NCBI RefSeq assembly: GCF_963259705.1
Contig: NC_081847.1
Location: forward strand, 74,467,469-74,531,468
Direction: 5' to 3'
Source of the DNA: Myotis daubentonii
Taxonomy: Eukaryota; Chordata; Mammalia; Chiroptera; Vespertilionidae
DNA length: 64,000 bases
Program-made: the position numbers and the translations under genes
Notes under the pieces: generated by a model
What the model was told of the DNA's origin: nothing
Databases searched by the model: none
What the model saw: only the letters and a program-made list of their open reading frames with translations
Part shown: in pieces, positions 21,971 to 33,319 of the stretch
Position numbering within the stretch: position 1 is the first letter of the stretch
Layout of the letters: each line of letters starts with the position of its first letter

Positions 21971-23620
21971 TTCTCTTTCCACTCCAGATTCTAGTCTCAG
22001 TCTATTTGACTATAACAGGGGAAGGTTCTAATCAGAACTCAGAATGCTATGGTTTTTGAGATCCATCAGAAACTTTCAGGCATAGAGGCAGTATTTAGCA
22101 AGTTCAAAAAGTTGACCCCCTTGTTCACATGGCTTCTACTGCCACCATATATGGCTTTCACCTAAGATTTAGATTCCTGTTCATGAGCAATTGAAGACTT
22201 TCCCCTTCAGAGCTGGTGCATTTTGCTTCTGCCTTATTATTTGACTATAATCCATCCAGTTTTCCACTTACATATCTCAGTCCTGGTGCTGCCAAGTATA
22301 GGAGATTCCATTTGCTATGTGAAGTAAACTGGTGAGGTATCAGGTACTCAAGTTGTCTCTGTCTTAAATTTTCTCATAATCACCGTCCTCATCATCCCCA
22401 CCCCAATACTTTTGTTTTTCTCATCGCCAGGAGGAACTTCCTCATGTTATATTGAACTCTGTTGAAGGCAGTGAAGATTCAAGCACTGTTTGACTCCCAT
22501 ATTCTTTGACTTTCTCTTTTGTGAGCAATTTAGACATGTTTCATGGATACAGTAGTCCCTTGTCTGGTCCCCCCAGGGAATCTGAGTTCTTGCTTGCTTT
22601 GACAAGCTAACTCTTTCTGTTATACACTGCCATTAGTAACCAGTCAAGTCTGGGAGATCTCCCCATTCTCTTTCGTGCATGAGGCCTAGCAGTCATAATC
22701 AAATGTGTTCTCTTGAGCTTAAACCAACTTTCACTTCAGAGTCATTCCCTGGCCCTGGAAAATACCCAAAGATTATGAACTCAAGCAGGTTAGGAAAATC
22801 ACCAAACCCACACAGTTTGGGGAGTCTGTTATGAACCAGAAACCTTCTGCATTTTCTGTGAAATGAGGAGGAGAGACTCCAAGCCCCATTGCCAGACCAG
22901 ATGAGCCCATTTCCATACTCAGCTCATTTTCATATAGATACTGGGAAAGAAGCTGTCACTGGCAGCCAGCCCTGCCGTCTCTGGTCTCACCACAGACTGC
23001 CTCCCTGAACTCAGCCAGGAAAACACGCCTGCACACAACCCCAAATTCACTTCTGGCTTTATTCATTTTTTAAAGGAAGTCAAATAAACTTAACCTGGGG
23101 TTTCTCAGGGGATGTTTTGTGTTCTTGTTGTTGTAAAGCACAGAGTGTGCCAATAGCAACATGGGAAAGACACCAGAATTATAATAGAATGAATGATACC
23201 CTCTTATAGTCTAATAGAGGGGAAAAATAATGATGTTGTGGAGGCATCTAAGACCTCTAGGCTTTATATCTAGGGCAGAAAGAGAATACCCCAGCTATGT
23301 ATCCCAGTGTGTAATGGGCATGACATCATGTCGTCGGTTGTCCATACCACTGCTATTTTGGAGATGCCCACAGAAAGAGCATTTGGTGTCTGACCCCAGA
23401 CAGCAGCTTCCATGTGACCAATTTGGGAGGGCTCACATCTGCCATAGTTATCTTAATTGTTTTACTGGATCATTTCTTAAAAGCACACTATAGCTTGATT
23501 CCTGAGATGAAGACAACTTTAGATGACAAAGCCAGGGGGGAGGGGGCTGCAAATCAAAGGTACTCTTTCTCTTCTGGAGGGCACTCAGCATGTTCTTACT
23601 TTAGTTTTTGCTTTGGATGT
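21971..23620. other. unannotated intergenic stretch
   Basis: I see no repeat I can name, no plausible coding region and no RNA gene. There are only chance open frames under 90 codons. Confidence 0.5.
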
Positions 23621-24208
23621 AATTTTGTGATATAAGTAACAAACAGGTGGGGACAGAACTGCAAAGGAACAGAGTTTGAATGCTATCGAAGTTAAGTTGG
23701 TATAAATTCAAAGTAGAGTCTTACAACTTTAGGATCTTAAATGTAATTCCTGTGGTAACCACACAGAAAATAGGTATAGGACACAGCAGAGGAAATGAGA
23801 ATGAAATTAAAATATTTCACTATAAAAATAAACTAAACATAAAAGAAGACAGTAATAGAGTAAGTGAGGAACATAATGCTATGGGGCATATTGAAAATAA
23901 ATAGCAAAAGTACAGAAATAAGTCTCTCCTTATCGATAATTATTTTAAATGTAAACGGATTAAACTCTCCAATCAAAAAACAAAGATTGACAGAATGAAA
24001 ATAAAAACATGATCCAAATATATGCCATCTACAAGAGACAAGATTTAAATTTAAAGATGCCAATGGGTTGAAAGTAAAAAGGATAGAAAAAAAATCTTTC
24101 CATGGAAAAAGTAATCACAAAAGAGCAGGGGTGATTATACTAATACCAGACAAAATAGACTTTAAATTTAAAAAGGTGAAGGAGACAAAGAAAGACATTA
24201 TATATTAG

Positions 24209-24581
24209 CTAGAAGCCCAGTGCATAAAATTCATGTACGGGGGAGGGGGGTCCCTCAGCCTGACCTGCACCCTCTCCAATCTGGGACCACTCGGGAGATG
24301 TGGCAGTCAGACATCTCTCTCACAATCCGGGACCTCTGGCTCCTAACTGCCCACCTGCCTGCCTGCCTGATTGCCCCTAACCACTCTGCCTGCCTGCCCC
24401 TAACCACCTCTGCCTGACGGCCTGATCGCCTCTAACTGCCCTCCCCTGCTGGCCTGATCACCCCTAACCACCTTTGCCTCAGCCCCTCCCACCGTGGCTT
24501 TGTCCAGAAGGAGGACCGGATGACTGGAAGATGTCCTGTTTATCTGGTCTAATTAGCAGATTACCCTTTTATTAGTATAGA
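24209..24581 (-). mobile_element. HeliBat-type non-autonomous Helitron
   Basis: On the plus strand it begins with CTAGAAGCCCAGTGCATAAA (3' terminus with TGCATAAAATTCATGTAC hairpin) and ends CCCTTTTATTAGTATAGA, the complement of the 5' TC end, before T at 24582. The 373-bp copy has the same CCTGCCTGCC and CCCCTAACCAC units as 1-285. L1 sequence resumes after it. Confidence 0.9.
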
Positions 24582-25379
24582 TAAGAGTTTCAATGCAGCT
24601 AGAAGATATAACAATTATAAACATTTGCACACTTATTAACAGACCATCAAAATATATGAGGCAAAATTTTAAGAATTTGAAAAATAGACAGTATATAGTA
24701 ATAGTTGGAGACTTCAATACCCAGTCCTCAATAATGAATAGAACAACTAGAGAGAAGAAAAGTAAGTAAAGGACTTGGACAACATAAGTAATCCACTAGA
24801 CACCCCAAACAACAGAATGTACATTTTTCTCAATTGAACTTGAGATATTTATTATCCAGGATAGATCATATCTTAGGTATCAATTTTCTTTTCAGTAGAA
24901 TTAAAAAAAAAATCTTCTCTGACCACAAAAGGATGAAGTTAGACATCAGTAACAGAAAGAAAACTGGAAAATTCACAAATTTGTGGAAATTAAACAAAAC
25001 CCTCTTAAACAACCAATGGATCAAAGAAGAACTCACAGGTAAATTTAAAAATTCATAGAGATGAACAAAAACAAAAAAAAATGTAGCAAAACTTATGGGG
25101 CTCTTATCTTACACCACATTTAAAAACTATTTCAAAACAGCCCAGAGACCTCAGTACAAGAGCTAAAACTATAAAACTCTTATAAGAAAACACAGGGCCA
25201 AATCTTCATGACATTACAATTGACACTTATTTCTCAGATATTACACCAAAGACACAGGCAACAAAAGAAAAAGCGACAAATTGGATTTCATGCAAATATA
25301 AAACTTTTGTGCAACGAAGGACACATCAACAGAGTAAAATGGAAGCCTGAAGAATGAGAGAAATATTGGCAAATCTTAT

Positions 25380-26060
25380 AAAGGATTAATATCTAGAATA
25401 GATAGAGAAGTACTAAAATTCAACAACAAAAATACAAACAATTCAATAATAAATTAGCAAAGAATTTGAATAGACATTTTTCCAAAGAAGAAATACAAAT
25501 GTTTAATAGGCGCATGAAAAGATACTCAGTATCACTAATCATGATAGAAATGCAAGTCAGAACCACAGTGAGATACCACCTCATATTCATTAGGGTGGCT
25601 ACTATAAACAAACAAACAAACAAAAAACAGAAAATAGTATTGGTTAGGATGTGAAGAAATTGGACTGGTTGTGCACATTCATTGGAAATGTAAAATGGTA
25701 CAACCACTGTGGAAAACAGTGCGATGCTTCCTCAAAAATACTAAAAATAGAATTGCCATGTGATCCATCAATTCCACTTTGTGTACATACCCTAAAGAAC
25801 TGAAAGCAGGGTCTCAAAGAGACATGTACAGCCATGTTCATAGCAGCATTATGTACAGTAGCTAGTGCAACCCAGGTGTCCATTGATAAATGAGTGGGTA
25901 AACAAAATGTGCTATATCCATAAAAAAATAGCAGCCTTATGAAGGAAGGAAATTTTGACATATGCAACAACATAAATAAACTTTGAGTCCATTAAGCTAA
26001 GTGAAATATCAGTCACATAAAAGATGAATACTGTATTATTCTACTTATATGAAGCAGTAA
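25380..26060 (+). pseudogene. L1 ORF2 C-terminal remnant
   Basis: A 62-codon frame at 25466-25654 keeps recognisable ORF2p C-terminal sequence (MNRHFSKEEIQ, then a YHL...VRVA-like block). Further downstream the blocks ATTGCCATGTGATCCATCAA, CATGTTCATAGCAGCATTAT and TGTCCATTGATAAATGAGTG continue the ORF2 order in other frames. Frameshifts and stops are frequent. It has no function. Confidence 0.85.
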
Positions 26061-26099
26061 AGAAGTCAAAATTTACAGATACAAAAAGTAAAATGATGG

Positions 26100-26581
26100 C
26101 CATAACCAATTTTTCTCAGTGGTTAGAGCAGTGGTTCTCAACCATGGCTGCACATTAGAATCACCTGGGAATATTTTTAAAATCCTGATTTCTGGGCCTC
26201 ATCCTCCGGAAATTCTGTTTCTTTGTTATGGGGTGAGGCCACAACATTAGTAACAAAGAAACAGAATTTCCGGAGGATGAGGCCCAGAAATCAGGATTTT
26301 AAAAAGATTCCCAGGTGATTCTAATGTGCAGCCAAGGTTGAGAACCACTGGGTTAGAGCATTAGCCTTCTGACTGAAGGGTCATGGGTTAGATTCTGGTC
26401 AAGGGCACGTACCTCAATTGCAGGCTTGATCCCTGGTCCCTGTGGGGATCCATGTGGGAGGCAACCAATAGCTGTATCTCATTTACATTGGTGTTTCTCT
26501 CTTTGTGTCTCTCCCTCTCCCTTCCACTCTCTCTGAAATTCAACGGGAAAATATCCTGGGGAAAGAACTAACAGCAACAAC
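26100..26581 (+). mobile_element. Ves SINE split by a hAT foldback element
   Basis: The head CATAACCAATTTTTCTCAGTGGTTAGAG precedes, and CATTAGCCTTCTGACTGAAG through the CT-rich region and A-rich tail follows, the insertion at 26129-26350. Imperfect flanks AAAAAGTAAAATGATG (26084-26099) and AAAAAGTAGAATGGTG (26583-26598) look like the target duplication, and L1M sequence resumes beyond it. Confidence 0.88.
26129..26350. mobile_element. hAT foldback MITE, near-perfect hairpin
   Basis: Two 100-bp inverted arms (26129-26228 and 26251-26350) match at 98 of 100 positions and enclose a 22-bp loop. The termini CAGTGGTTCTCAACC are hAT-type, and a perfect 8-bp target duplication GGTTAGAG (26121-26128; 26351-26358) lies in the Ves head. 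There is no coding capacity. The arms resemble MER5-type hAT ends (CACATTAGAATCACCTGGGA). A transcript would fold into a long hairpin of about 100 bp. Confidence 0.95.
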
Positions 26582-26800
26582 AAAAAAGTAGAATGGTGAT
26601 TGTCAGAGGCTGGGGGGAGGAAAGAATGGGACATTACCTTTAAATGAGTATACAGTTTCCATTTTTGCAAAATGAAAAAGTTCTGTGGATGAATGGTGGC
26701 ACAACAATGTGAATGCACTTAATACTGCTGAATTATATACGTATACACAGTTAAAATGGTAAATATGTGAATTTTACCGTATTTTTTTAAATGGGGGAAA

Positions 26801-28084
26801 ATGTCAGGACATAGCATCCTGGTCCTAGAGAAGACTTCATAAGAACATATGAATGAGTCAGGGACTAAGCTAAGGGGTCTGCAGTGGAGTGCAGAGCCAC
26901 TGCCTTAGAGGAAAGCCTGATGCGTTTTCTGTACCTCGGCTGGGAACACTGCAGAAAACGGCAATGCAGGATGTGCATGTGGACCACCGATTGACCTTGG
27001 ACTGACTCAGGAGTCGGAGGCAACCACGTTTGAGTGGAAGAGCTTCAGTGAAAGATGTCTGGGAAGCAGGAGTTCACAGAAACCTCATCCAGTTGAGGCC
27101 AGGACTTGATCCTCAATGTGGAGTGCCTACCCGTGTTTTCTGAGGCTGTTCTGGAGCTCTGCTTTGTTTCAGGCAGAGAGGAAAACTCCAGAGGCGCACT
27201 AACCCTGAGGAGAGCTGGGTATTCCAAGACACCCAGTGCTTCTCTAAGCCAAAAATGACTCTGTCTTATAAATGTTCTCATCGCCGAGGTGTGTGGAAGG
27301 GCTGGGGTGGAGCTTGCTGAACCAACTCAGTGGGGAATTGTGTTATGAAGACACAGACTCCTACCGAGATTGCTTGCATTTCAGAATTAATTCAAACAGC
27401 TGCAGAGGCATCATTCATGGGTGTGAATGGAAATGATACAATTTGCCATCCTTTCCCTTGAGGAAGACACTGGCTTCTCCCAAGGGCTCTTTAGAATTAA
27501 AGTTCTTGGACCACCATGATATGGTGCTGCCTTGGACTCAATCATCTGTTGTCGGCAGCAGACGCATTGTCCTTCATTGCAGTGATGTTCTCTGTCAGGT
27601 GACCACTGTGTAGGATGAGGGTGTTCTAGAGTCAGGGTGGCTGGGAGTCCCAGATGTAGGAAGGGGGGAAGCAGGAGTGGGTGGAACTTGTTTACTTCCT
27701 GCACGGCTCTGCTGCTGGATGCGGACCAGCTATGGATTTGGAGTGACTGCTAGAATTTCACTCCAGCTGCCAGTGGATGAGGCAAAGAATGTTCCTATCT
27801 TACAGTCCGCATCTCCCTCCCCCCCCCCCCCCACCACCACTACCAGCACCACTAACATCTACAGGCTCTGGAAAACAAGCAAACAAACCAACAAAAGATT
27901 AAAACAGGACAAAGGTGACTGACGTGGAGCCATCAATGAAGGAAATTGCATATTATACTTTTCAGCAAGGGCTGCTTCAAAGCAGGGAGTAGGGTGGGTG
28001 TTATTTCAGGAAAGAAAAAGTAAAGAAAATCTGAGCTAATGCACTTCTTAATAATTATTATTTTTAGGAAATATATCATGTACT
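26801..28084. other. unannotated intergenic stretch
   Basis: There is no recognised repeat or gene. A C-rich run lies at 27819-27832 followed by CCACCACCAC. Open frames up to 97 codons have no match that I know. Confidence 0.5.
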
Positions 28085-28280
28085 AAGCAGATACTCAAAC
28101 CAGTCACTATTGCAAAGTGCTTCGCATGCAGTTGCTGACGGAATTCTCATCACACCAACCTGAGAGAGGGACTGGGATGCTCTGTATTGATCAGGACACT
28201 GAGACACGAAGGTATTAAGTGGCTTGCCCAATGTGAGCTGGCAGGGCTTGAACTTAGGCAATCTGACACTAGAAACTGCA
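28085..28280 (-). repeat. MIR SINE
   Basis: AAGTGCTTCGCATGCAGTTG, CAGGACACTGAGACACGAAG and AAGTGGCTTGCCCAATGTGA are MIR in reverse. Confidence 0.8.
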
Positions 28281-28789
28281 TTCTGAAAAAAACTCCGGCA
28301 TCTGGTCACCTGCTCAGTCTGACTTTGGCTCTGGAGAAATTCTAATTTTAACATTGCCAAAGTGCACTTATAGTTCATGTGAGATGCAGAGGGTTTTTCC
28401 AGCTCAGTTGCTGAGAGAGCAAAATTGTTCAAAATGAAAATGTGTCTGTTGACTTTTAAGTTACAATAAAACACCAAGAAATGATTACTTCGGAACAAGG
28501 CAGAGGTAAAGAGACCATATTAAGTTCTGGAGGCCCCAGAAAGGCAAACCCTCATTTGGGATCAAGATGGTACTGATTTGTTTCAGGCCAAGTCTCATCA
28601 CGACTTTGGGATGGCCTAGCTGACCTAATGAAGCAAAAATCTAGACGGACTTCTCTATGGTAATGGAGGTTCTGTGCCCTGCGCAGGGCAGAAGAAAGGG
28701 TGAAAGGATGAGAATTGTTCTCACAAAGATAAAAGAAAAAAAAAAACACACAGCAAATAGATGTCTCCAGTAACCATCAAAGAGGAAAC
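28281..28789. other. unannotated stretch
   Basis: The sequence includes GGCCAAGTCTCATCACGACT and an A run at 28735-28746. It may be part of an old repeat, but I cannot name it. Confidence 0.4.
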
Positions 28790-28935
28790 TGGAAGCTGTG
28801 TAGATCATGGATAACCGCATGTGCTAGTGGGTAGGGGAGGCTGGGGCAAGGTCAATGGGGAAAAAAGGAGACATATTTACTACTAATTGTAATACTTTAA
28901 ACAATAAAATAAAATCTTAAAAAATACAGAAAAAA
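28790..28935 (+). repeat. L1 3' end fragment
   Basis: GGGTAGGGGAGGCTGGGGCA then GGAGACATATTTACTACTAA and TTTAAACAATAAAATAAAAT resembles the 3' end of bat L1 copies such as the one ending near 61.05 kb (GGCATAAGGACACATATGTA...CAATAAAG). Confidence 0.5.
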
Positions 28936-29189
28936 AGGAATTTTATAATATGTAACATCCCCATATGTGTTCCTCCCTGCCATATTTTTTAAAAAGGTTC
29001 CTCCCCACCCTGCTGAAGGCTATGTCTGATTCCTTGCTCCTCCCTCTGAACTACTTGATTAAATAACACATCAGATGAAGTCAGCCATCAGTGGGGTTGT
29101 CTGGCACACATTTCAGGGTAATGCAGGCTTAGGGAAACCTTCTGTGGATCAGGTTGATTGGAACTTCTGTCTGTGCTTCAAGGAAAGAC

Positions 29190-29780
29190 ACCATTCATTA
29201 ATGAATCAATCTGTCCATCCATCATCCATCCCCAGCAAGTGTTCATTAAACACTCACCATGTGCCTGTGACATGGGAAGACAAGTGCTTACATTCTCTAA
29301 GAGCATACACTCCAGGAGGGGAGGCAGAATTATTATCAAATGTGTAAGAAACAATAAGACCTTTGGGGTGAGAGCTATTCAGAGAAGTTAAACCAGGTGA
29401 TGTGAAAGTGAGGTTAGACTGTGTGGTCAGGCAAAGCTTCTCAGAGGAGAGAGAAAAGCAAAGATGTGCATGATGAGAAGAAACTAGTAACGTGAAGAGC
29501 ATTCTAGGCCAGATTGCTGCTTGTACAAGGGCTTCGAGATGGACCCTACCAACCATGTCTTGTGGCATTGTAAGAAAAACAGTGGTCTGCAGCATATTGG
29601 GCAAAGACAGAGTGGTCAGACATGAAGTAAGAGTGGTAGAAAGGACCAGAAATTGTTGGATGTTATAAGCCCTATTCAGGAATCTGGCTTTTGTTCTGAG
29701 CCTGAATGGAAACCATTGGTGGATTTAAGTCAGGAGTGGGCAGTAGGAGGCCTATTTCTACAGTCATGAGAGAAGCAAGA
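29190..29780 (+). repeat. Ancient interspersed repeat, family uncertain
   Basis: GTTCATTAAACACTCACCAT, CAGGCAAAGCTTCTCAGAGG, GAAGAGCATTCTAGGCCAGA, GGCTTTTGTTCTGAGCCTGA and AAACCATTGGTGGATTTAAG are blocks of a widespread old mammalian repeat that I cannot name with certainty. A second piece of the same type lies at 29900-30060 (GAACACTTACTTTGTTATGT ... AGTCCTAGTGGGAAAGACTG). Confidence 0.5.
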
Positions 29781-30060
29781 TTGCGTGGACTAGGTCTGTT
29801 AAATTTATAGATGTGTAAGTGGATGAATTATGAAGAAGTAGAAGATAGAAGGTGAAGGATGGTGGTAGAAATCAGAAGTCCTCTTTCATCCTCTTATTCT
29901 TTCAACAGAAATGTATTGAACACTTACTTTGTTATGTACCTGGCATGCAAAAATCAGTAAACTAAAATCCCTGACCCCAAGCACCCTAAGTCCTAGTGGG
30001 AAAGACTGAGATAAAAACAAATAATTAAAATACATTTTAATAAACACCATAATCAAGGGG

Positions 30061-30476
30061 TATACTTGGGGGCCATGAGAGTCCAAAGGAAATACTGATT
30101 AACTGTCTTAAAATTAAAAATGTCAATCTTTTGACAGACATTACCTTTATTGCATTCTGTCCATTGGGTTGGGTTAATGTAAAAAAGCTCAATATAATTT
30201 ATGTCAGTCAAATGTTTGGATTTGTATTTTGGATGAAAACTTATTTGATAACTCTTGGCAACTCACTCTACTACCTTCATGTCTTTAAAACAGTTTGTCA
30301 TTACCACGTCCAACTGCACCCAGGGATGGACTGTGATAGTCATGCCCTGGCTTCACCAGCTCCATGGCCTCTGGTTAGGGTTGGAGCTGTGAGTCAGGGG
30401 CAGGGGATGATCATTTTCTCCCTATGGACCACTGATGATGAGAGAGGTCTGTGAAACTGCCAGATAGATGGTGTCA
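30061..30476. other. unannotated stretch
   Basis: A 107-codon open frame has no recognisable domain. No repeat was recognised. Confidence 0.45.
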
Positions 30477-30590
30477 GTAATTTTTTCATTTTACCTATTC
30501 TAGTGGGTATCTCATTGGGATTTTAATTTGCATTTTCCTAATAAACTCATAATATCAGGCATCTTTTCATGTGCTTCTCCCATATATAAT
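30477..30590 (-). repeat. L1 ORF2 fragment
   Basis: TTTACCTATTCTAGTGGGTA, ATCTCATTGGGATTTTAATT and GGCATCTTTTCATGTGCTTC are the reverse complement of an L1 ORF2 C-terminal segment. Confidence 0.75.
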
Positions 30591-31964
30591 GCATTATATA
30601 AATGTATGTCTTGTTATTCATATAAATTAATATGTGTTCAGTCTTCTGTTTGCAGTGATAGGGATGCAAAAACAATTTAGTCTCAATGTCTGCCCTAGGA
30701 ACTTCCTGACAGGCAATGCAAATAAATATATCACATCCACAAATGTAATGTGAGTGGTTCTATGGGAGTTCTGAGTAAGGTAAGATTATAACCTTTCATG
30801 ACAATTGGGAAAATCTTCAGAAAGCACACAGGCTTTGAGAGGGCTTCAGAATTTAATTTTGAAAAGCAGACTGAGACAAGGGCCATGGGGGAGGGGGGTC
30901 CCAAAGGAGATGCAGGAATTCCATTTGAATGATGGAGACAGTGAAAAAGCTGAAATACTGGAAAAAATGGGGGCGCGGGGGTGAAGGACAAAGATGAAGG
31001 AAAAATATGCAGAGCACAAGCACTGAGGACTGAGTGAACCAGGGGGACTGCCTCACAGAGGAGAGGGAGGCAGGCGAGGATGGGAGATATGATTGTTTCA
31101 GTGGCCAGAAGGAAGAACGTTGAGAGGACTTGATTAAGCAAACAGTTGACACAGCATTATCTACCGAGTGTGAGGAGGGGCCAGGCAGGGTTCAGACTTC
31201 AATGAAGCAAAAGAGAACTGTGTGGAGGCTCAGAGCCTTTGCAGGCTACATTTCCCCCTCAGAGCAGTTCTCCTGCTCAGAACATCCTGATGGGCCACAC
31301 CTCTCAGGGGAGGTAGGGTACAGTTTCACCCACAGTTGAGATCCTCCATCCTCCTCAGGTTCTTGTGCTCCTGCCCGCACTCCAGCCTCCAGTCTGGGTG
31401 GCAGCCAGTTGGGAAATTTGCATCCTCCCACACACCACAAGCACCACCATATTTGTCTTCTGCAGGCTGACAACTCAGAGGCCCCCTAAATATGGAAAGT
31501 TAATGGGGTACCTCCTAATACCTCTCCACTGAAGCGATCACCCCTGTACCTGGGCCAGGGCAGGATCGGGGTGGAAACCTGCCCCACAGTGCTCAGAATG
31601 TGTCCCAGGGCACAGCCCATTATTACAAAGTGACCCTGTAGTTCACAAAATCTCAATACCCTTGTTGCCAAGACAGAAGGGTGAAGCAGCAGGAGAAATT
31701 CCAGGCACAGGTGGCCTGATACCTGAGGTAGGAGATAGGTAGAAGGGTGAGTGAGGCATGAATGCTACAGGCACCAGAGGCTTGAGCTATGTCCGCACAA
31801 TCACAGGTCTGCCCCAATTCCTTGTAGATGTGTTTCCAGGACCCCGATTCTCTGATAGCAATGGGAAACAAGGCAGCCTCATCCAAAAGGGGTGATTTGG
31901 TTTCGTAGCCCATTCAGAAACATGAAGTTTTGCATTTTCTGTTGTATCAACTCCATGTTTGTGG
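30591..31964. other. unannotated stretch
   Basis: From about 30640 to 31130 there are traces of the same uncertain old repeat type as at 29.2 kb (GGCTTTGAGAGGGCTTCAGA, GTGGCCAGAAGGAAGAACGT). The remainder, including moderately GC-rich 31240-31900, shows nothing I can name; open frames up to 136 codons look random. Confidence 0.4.
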
Positions 31965-32180
31965 TACTAATATCGCTAGCTGATATTTATCCTGCCTTTG
32001 TTATGTGTCAGTCACTTCATGAATAAGCATTTTATTTTCATTAACTATTTCATTTAACCTTAAGAAAAACAGTATGGGTTAAGACATTTCTTTATTTTAA
32101 AGATGTGAAAACAGCTTTTCAGAAGTCAAGTAAGTTGTTCATGGTCATCGTTAGAAAGAGACAAAACTGGGATGCAAATA
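31965..32180 (-). repeat. MIR SINE
   Basis: GCTGATATTTATCCTGCCTT, AACTATTTCATTTAACCTTA and TCAGAAGTCAAGTAAGTTGT follow reverse MIR order. Confidence 0.7.
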
Positions 32181-32329
32181 TAGAAGATCTGATTAAAGAA
32201 AATGCATTCCTGCCCTCTACATGAATTCACTTTCTTATGATATAGAAGAATCACCTCTAAGGAACTATTCTGGCTATTTTCTCAATTTGAAATAAGATTA
32301 CAGTGAAATTTCAAAATTTAGTGACCCAT

Positions 32330-32850
32330 GCTGTCAGGCCTGCGAATATTCTGAGGAATGGTTGCCACTTTTAATATACCCCGGCTGACTGTGACCTGAT
32401 AGGAAATATATATTTGGTCTCCGCCCCTGGTTCCTGACACAGAGTTCTTAAAACCCTTGTAATTTCCAGAGTGATAGGGTTACTAGGAGGATCTTTTGTT
32501 CTAATATTTGGTCTGTGACCCCAGTTCCTGACAGAGCTCCTAAATCCCTTGGAATTTCCTGGATGATAAGAATGTTTTTTTTCTAAGGAGGAAATGTTTG
32601 GTGGGCTCCTAGATAACTCCTGGGTGGGGGTTGCCCATCAAAAAGAGCAAGCCAGGATTAGAACTTGGAACTTGGCAGTCTGTTGGGAAGGGGATGCAAC
32701 CCAACTCCATAGGGGCAGAAGCTCCTGCACTCAGGGCCCTTCGGAACTACACCCGAGAGCGTTATCTATATTCTTTGCGATATCTATATTCTTTGTAATA
32801 TCCTTATTACAAACTGATGAACTAGATACTGGCTACTAACACTTTGTAGG
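32330..32850 (+). repeat. Old LTR-like repeat with internal duplication
   Basis: Two similar segments (starting 32415 and 32501, TTTGGTCT...CCTGACA...GGAATTTCC) are followed by a block ending TTACAAACTGATGAACTAGA. The pattern resembles an old mammalian LTR, but the family cannot be fixed from memory. Confidence 0.4.
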
Positions 32851-32859
32851 TTATTTGAT

Positions 32860-33175
32860 TGTCCAAGCTCATTGTCCAGTCTATGGCTTATCATGTCTTT
32901 ATTTTTATCCTTTTACGTTATGCTCAGTCGACTTTGATTTTAATGTTTTAATATAGCAAATATTTTTCATTATTGATATCTCAGAAAATCTGCCATAAAT
33001 GTCTTTCACATATGTTTTTTAGATATATTCATAGACACCTTATATTTCTTATTGCTTTGGAAAATGATATCCTTGAAAATTAATTATTGTATCTATCTTT
33101 TGCTAGCTATATGGATTCCAGATTTTTTATATATTAACTGGATATTCAGCTACCTTGCTATATTCTCATTGCATC
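32860..33175 (-). repeat. L1 ORF2 fragment
   Basis: ATTGTCCAGTCTATGGC-like start, then TTAATTATTGTATCTATCTT and TGGATATTCAGCTACCTTGC resemble the reverse complement of an L1 ORF2 reverse-transcriptase region. Confidence 0.55.
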
Positions 33176-33319
33176 TATTGGGTTCAGCCAAGAATACATA
33201 AACCAGTCCAGGTTTTCAAGCAAAACTGGTTTTATAGAAGGGATTGGATGGCTTACAAAACCACTGGAAAAGCTGAAGGATTAAATCAGGATGGAGAGAC
33301 AACACTAAGCTTCAAGTTC

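Larger units (their letters stand above)
23630..26800 (+). mobile_element. L1M LINE, ORF2 to 3' end, internally deleted and interrupted
   Basis: From about 23640 the sequence follows the ORF2 endonuclease region of an L1M element (AATGTAAACGGATTAAACTC; AACAATTATAAACATTTGCA; GGAGACTTCAATACCCAGTC). After about 25085 most of the reverse transcriptase region is missing and the copy resumes near 25130 in the C-terminal part of ORF2. It ends with an L1M-type 3' UTR (GCACAACAATGTGAATGCAC) and T/A-rich tail near 26790. A Helitron at 24209-24581 and a Ves SINE at 26100-26581 interrupt it. Confidence 0.85.

Noticed and set aside
24300..24480. CRISPR-like or minisatellite array from repeated CCTGCC/CCCCTAACC units
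   Set aside because: Irregular short units without spacers inside a Helitron in a mammalian genome.
26129..26350. Assembly palindrome artefact
   Set aside because: Arms differ at two sites, a loop is present, and hAT-type ends with an 8-bp duplication flank it, so a transposon explains it better.
28076..28498. 140-codon minus-strand open frame
   Set aside because: Half of it overlaps a MIR SINE and the rest has no known similarity.
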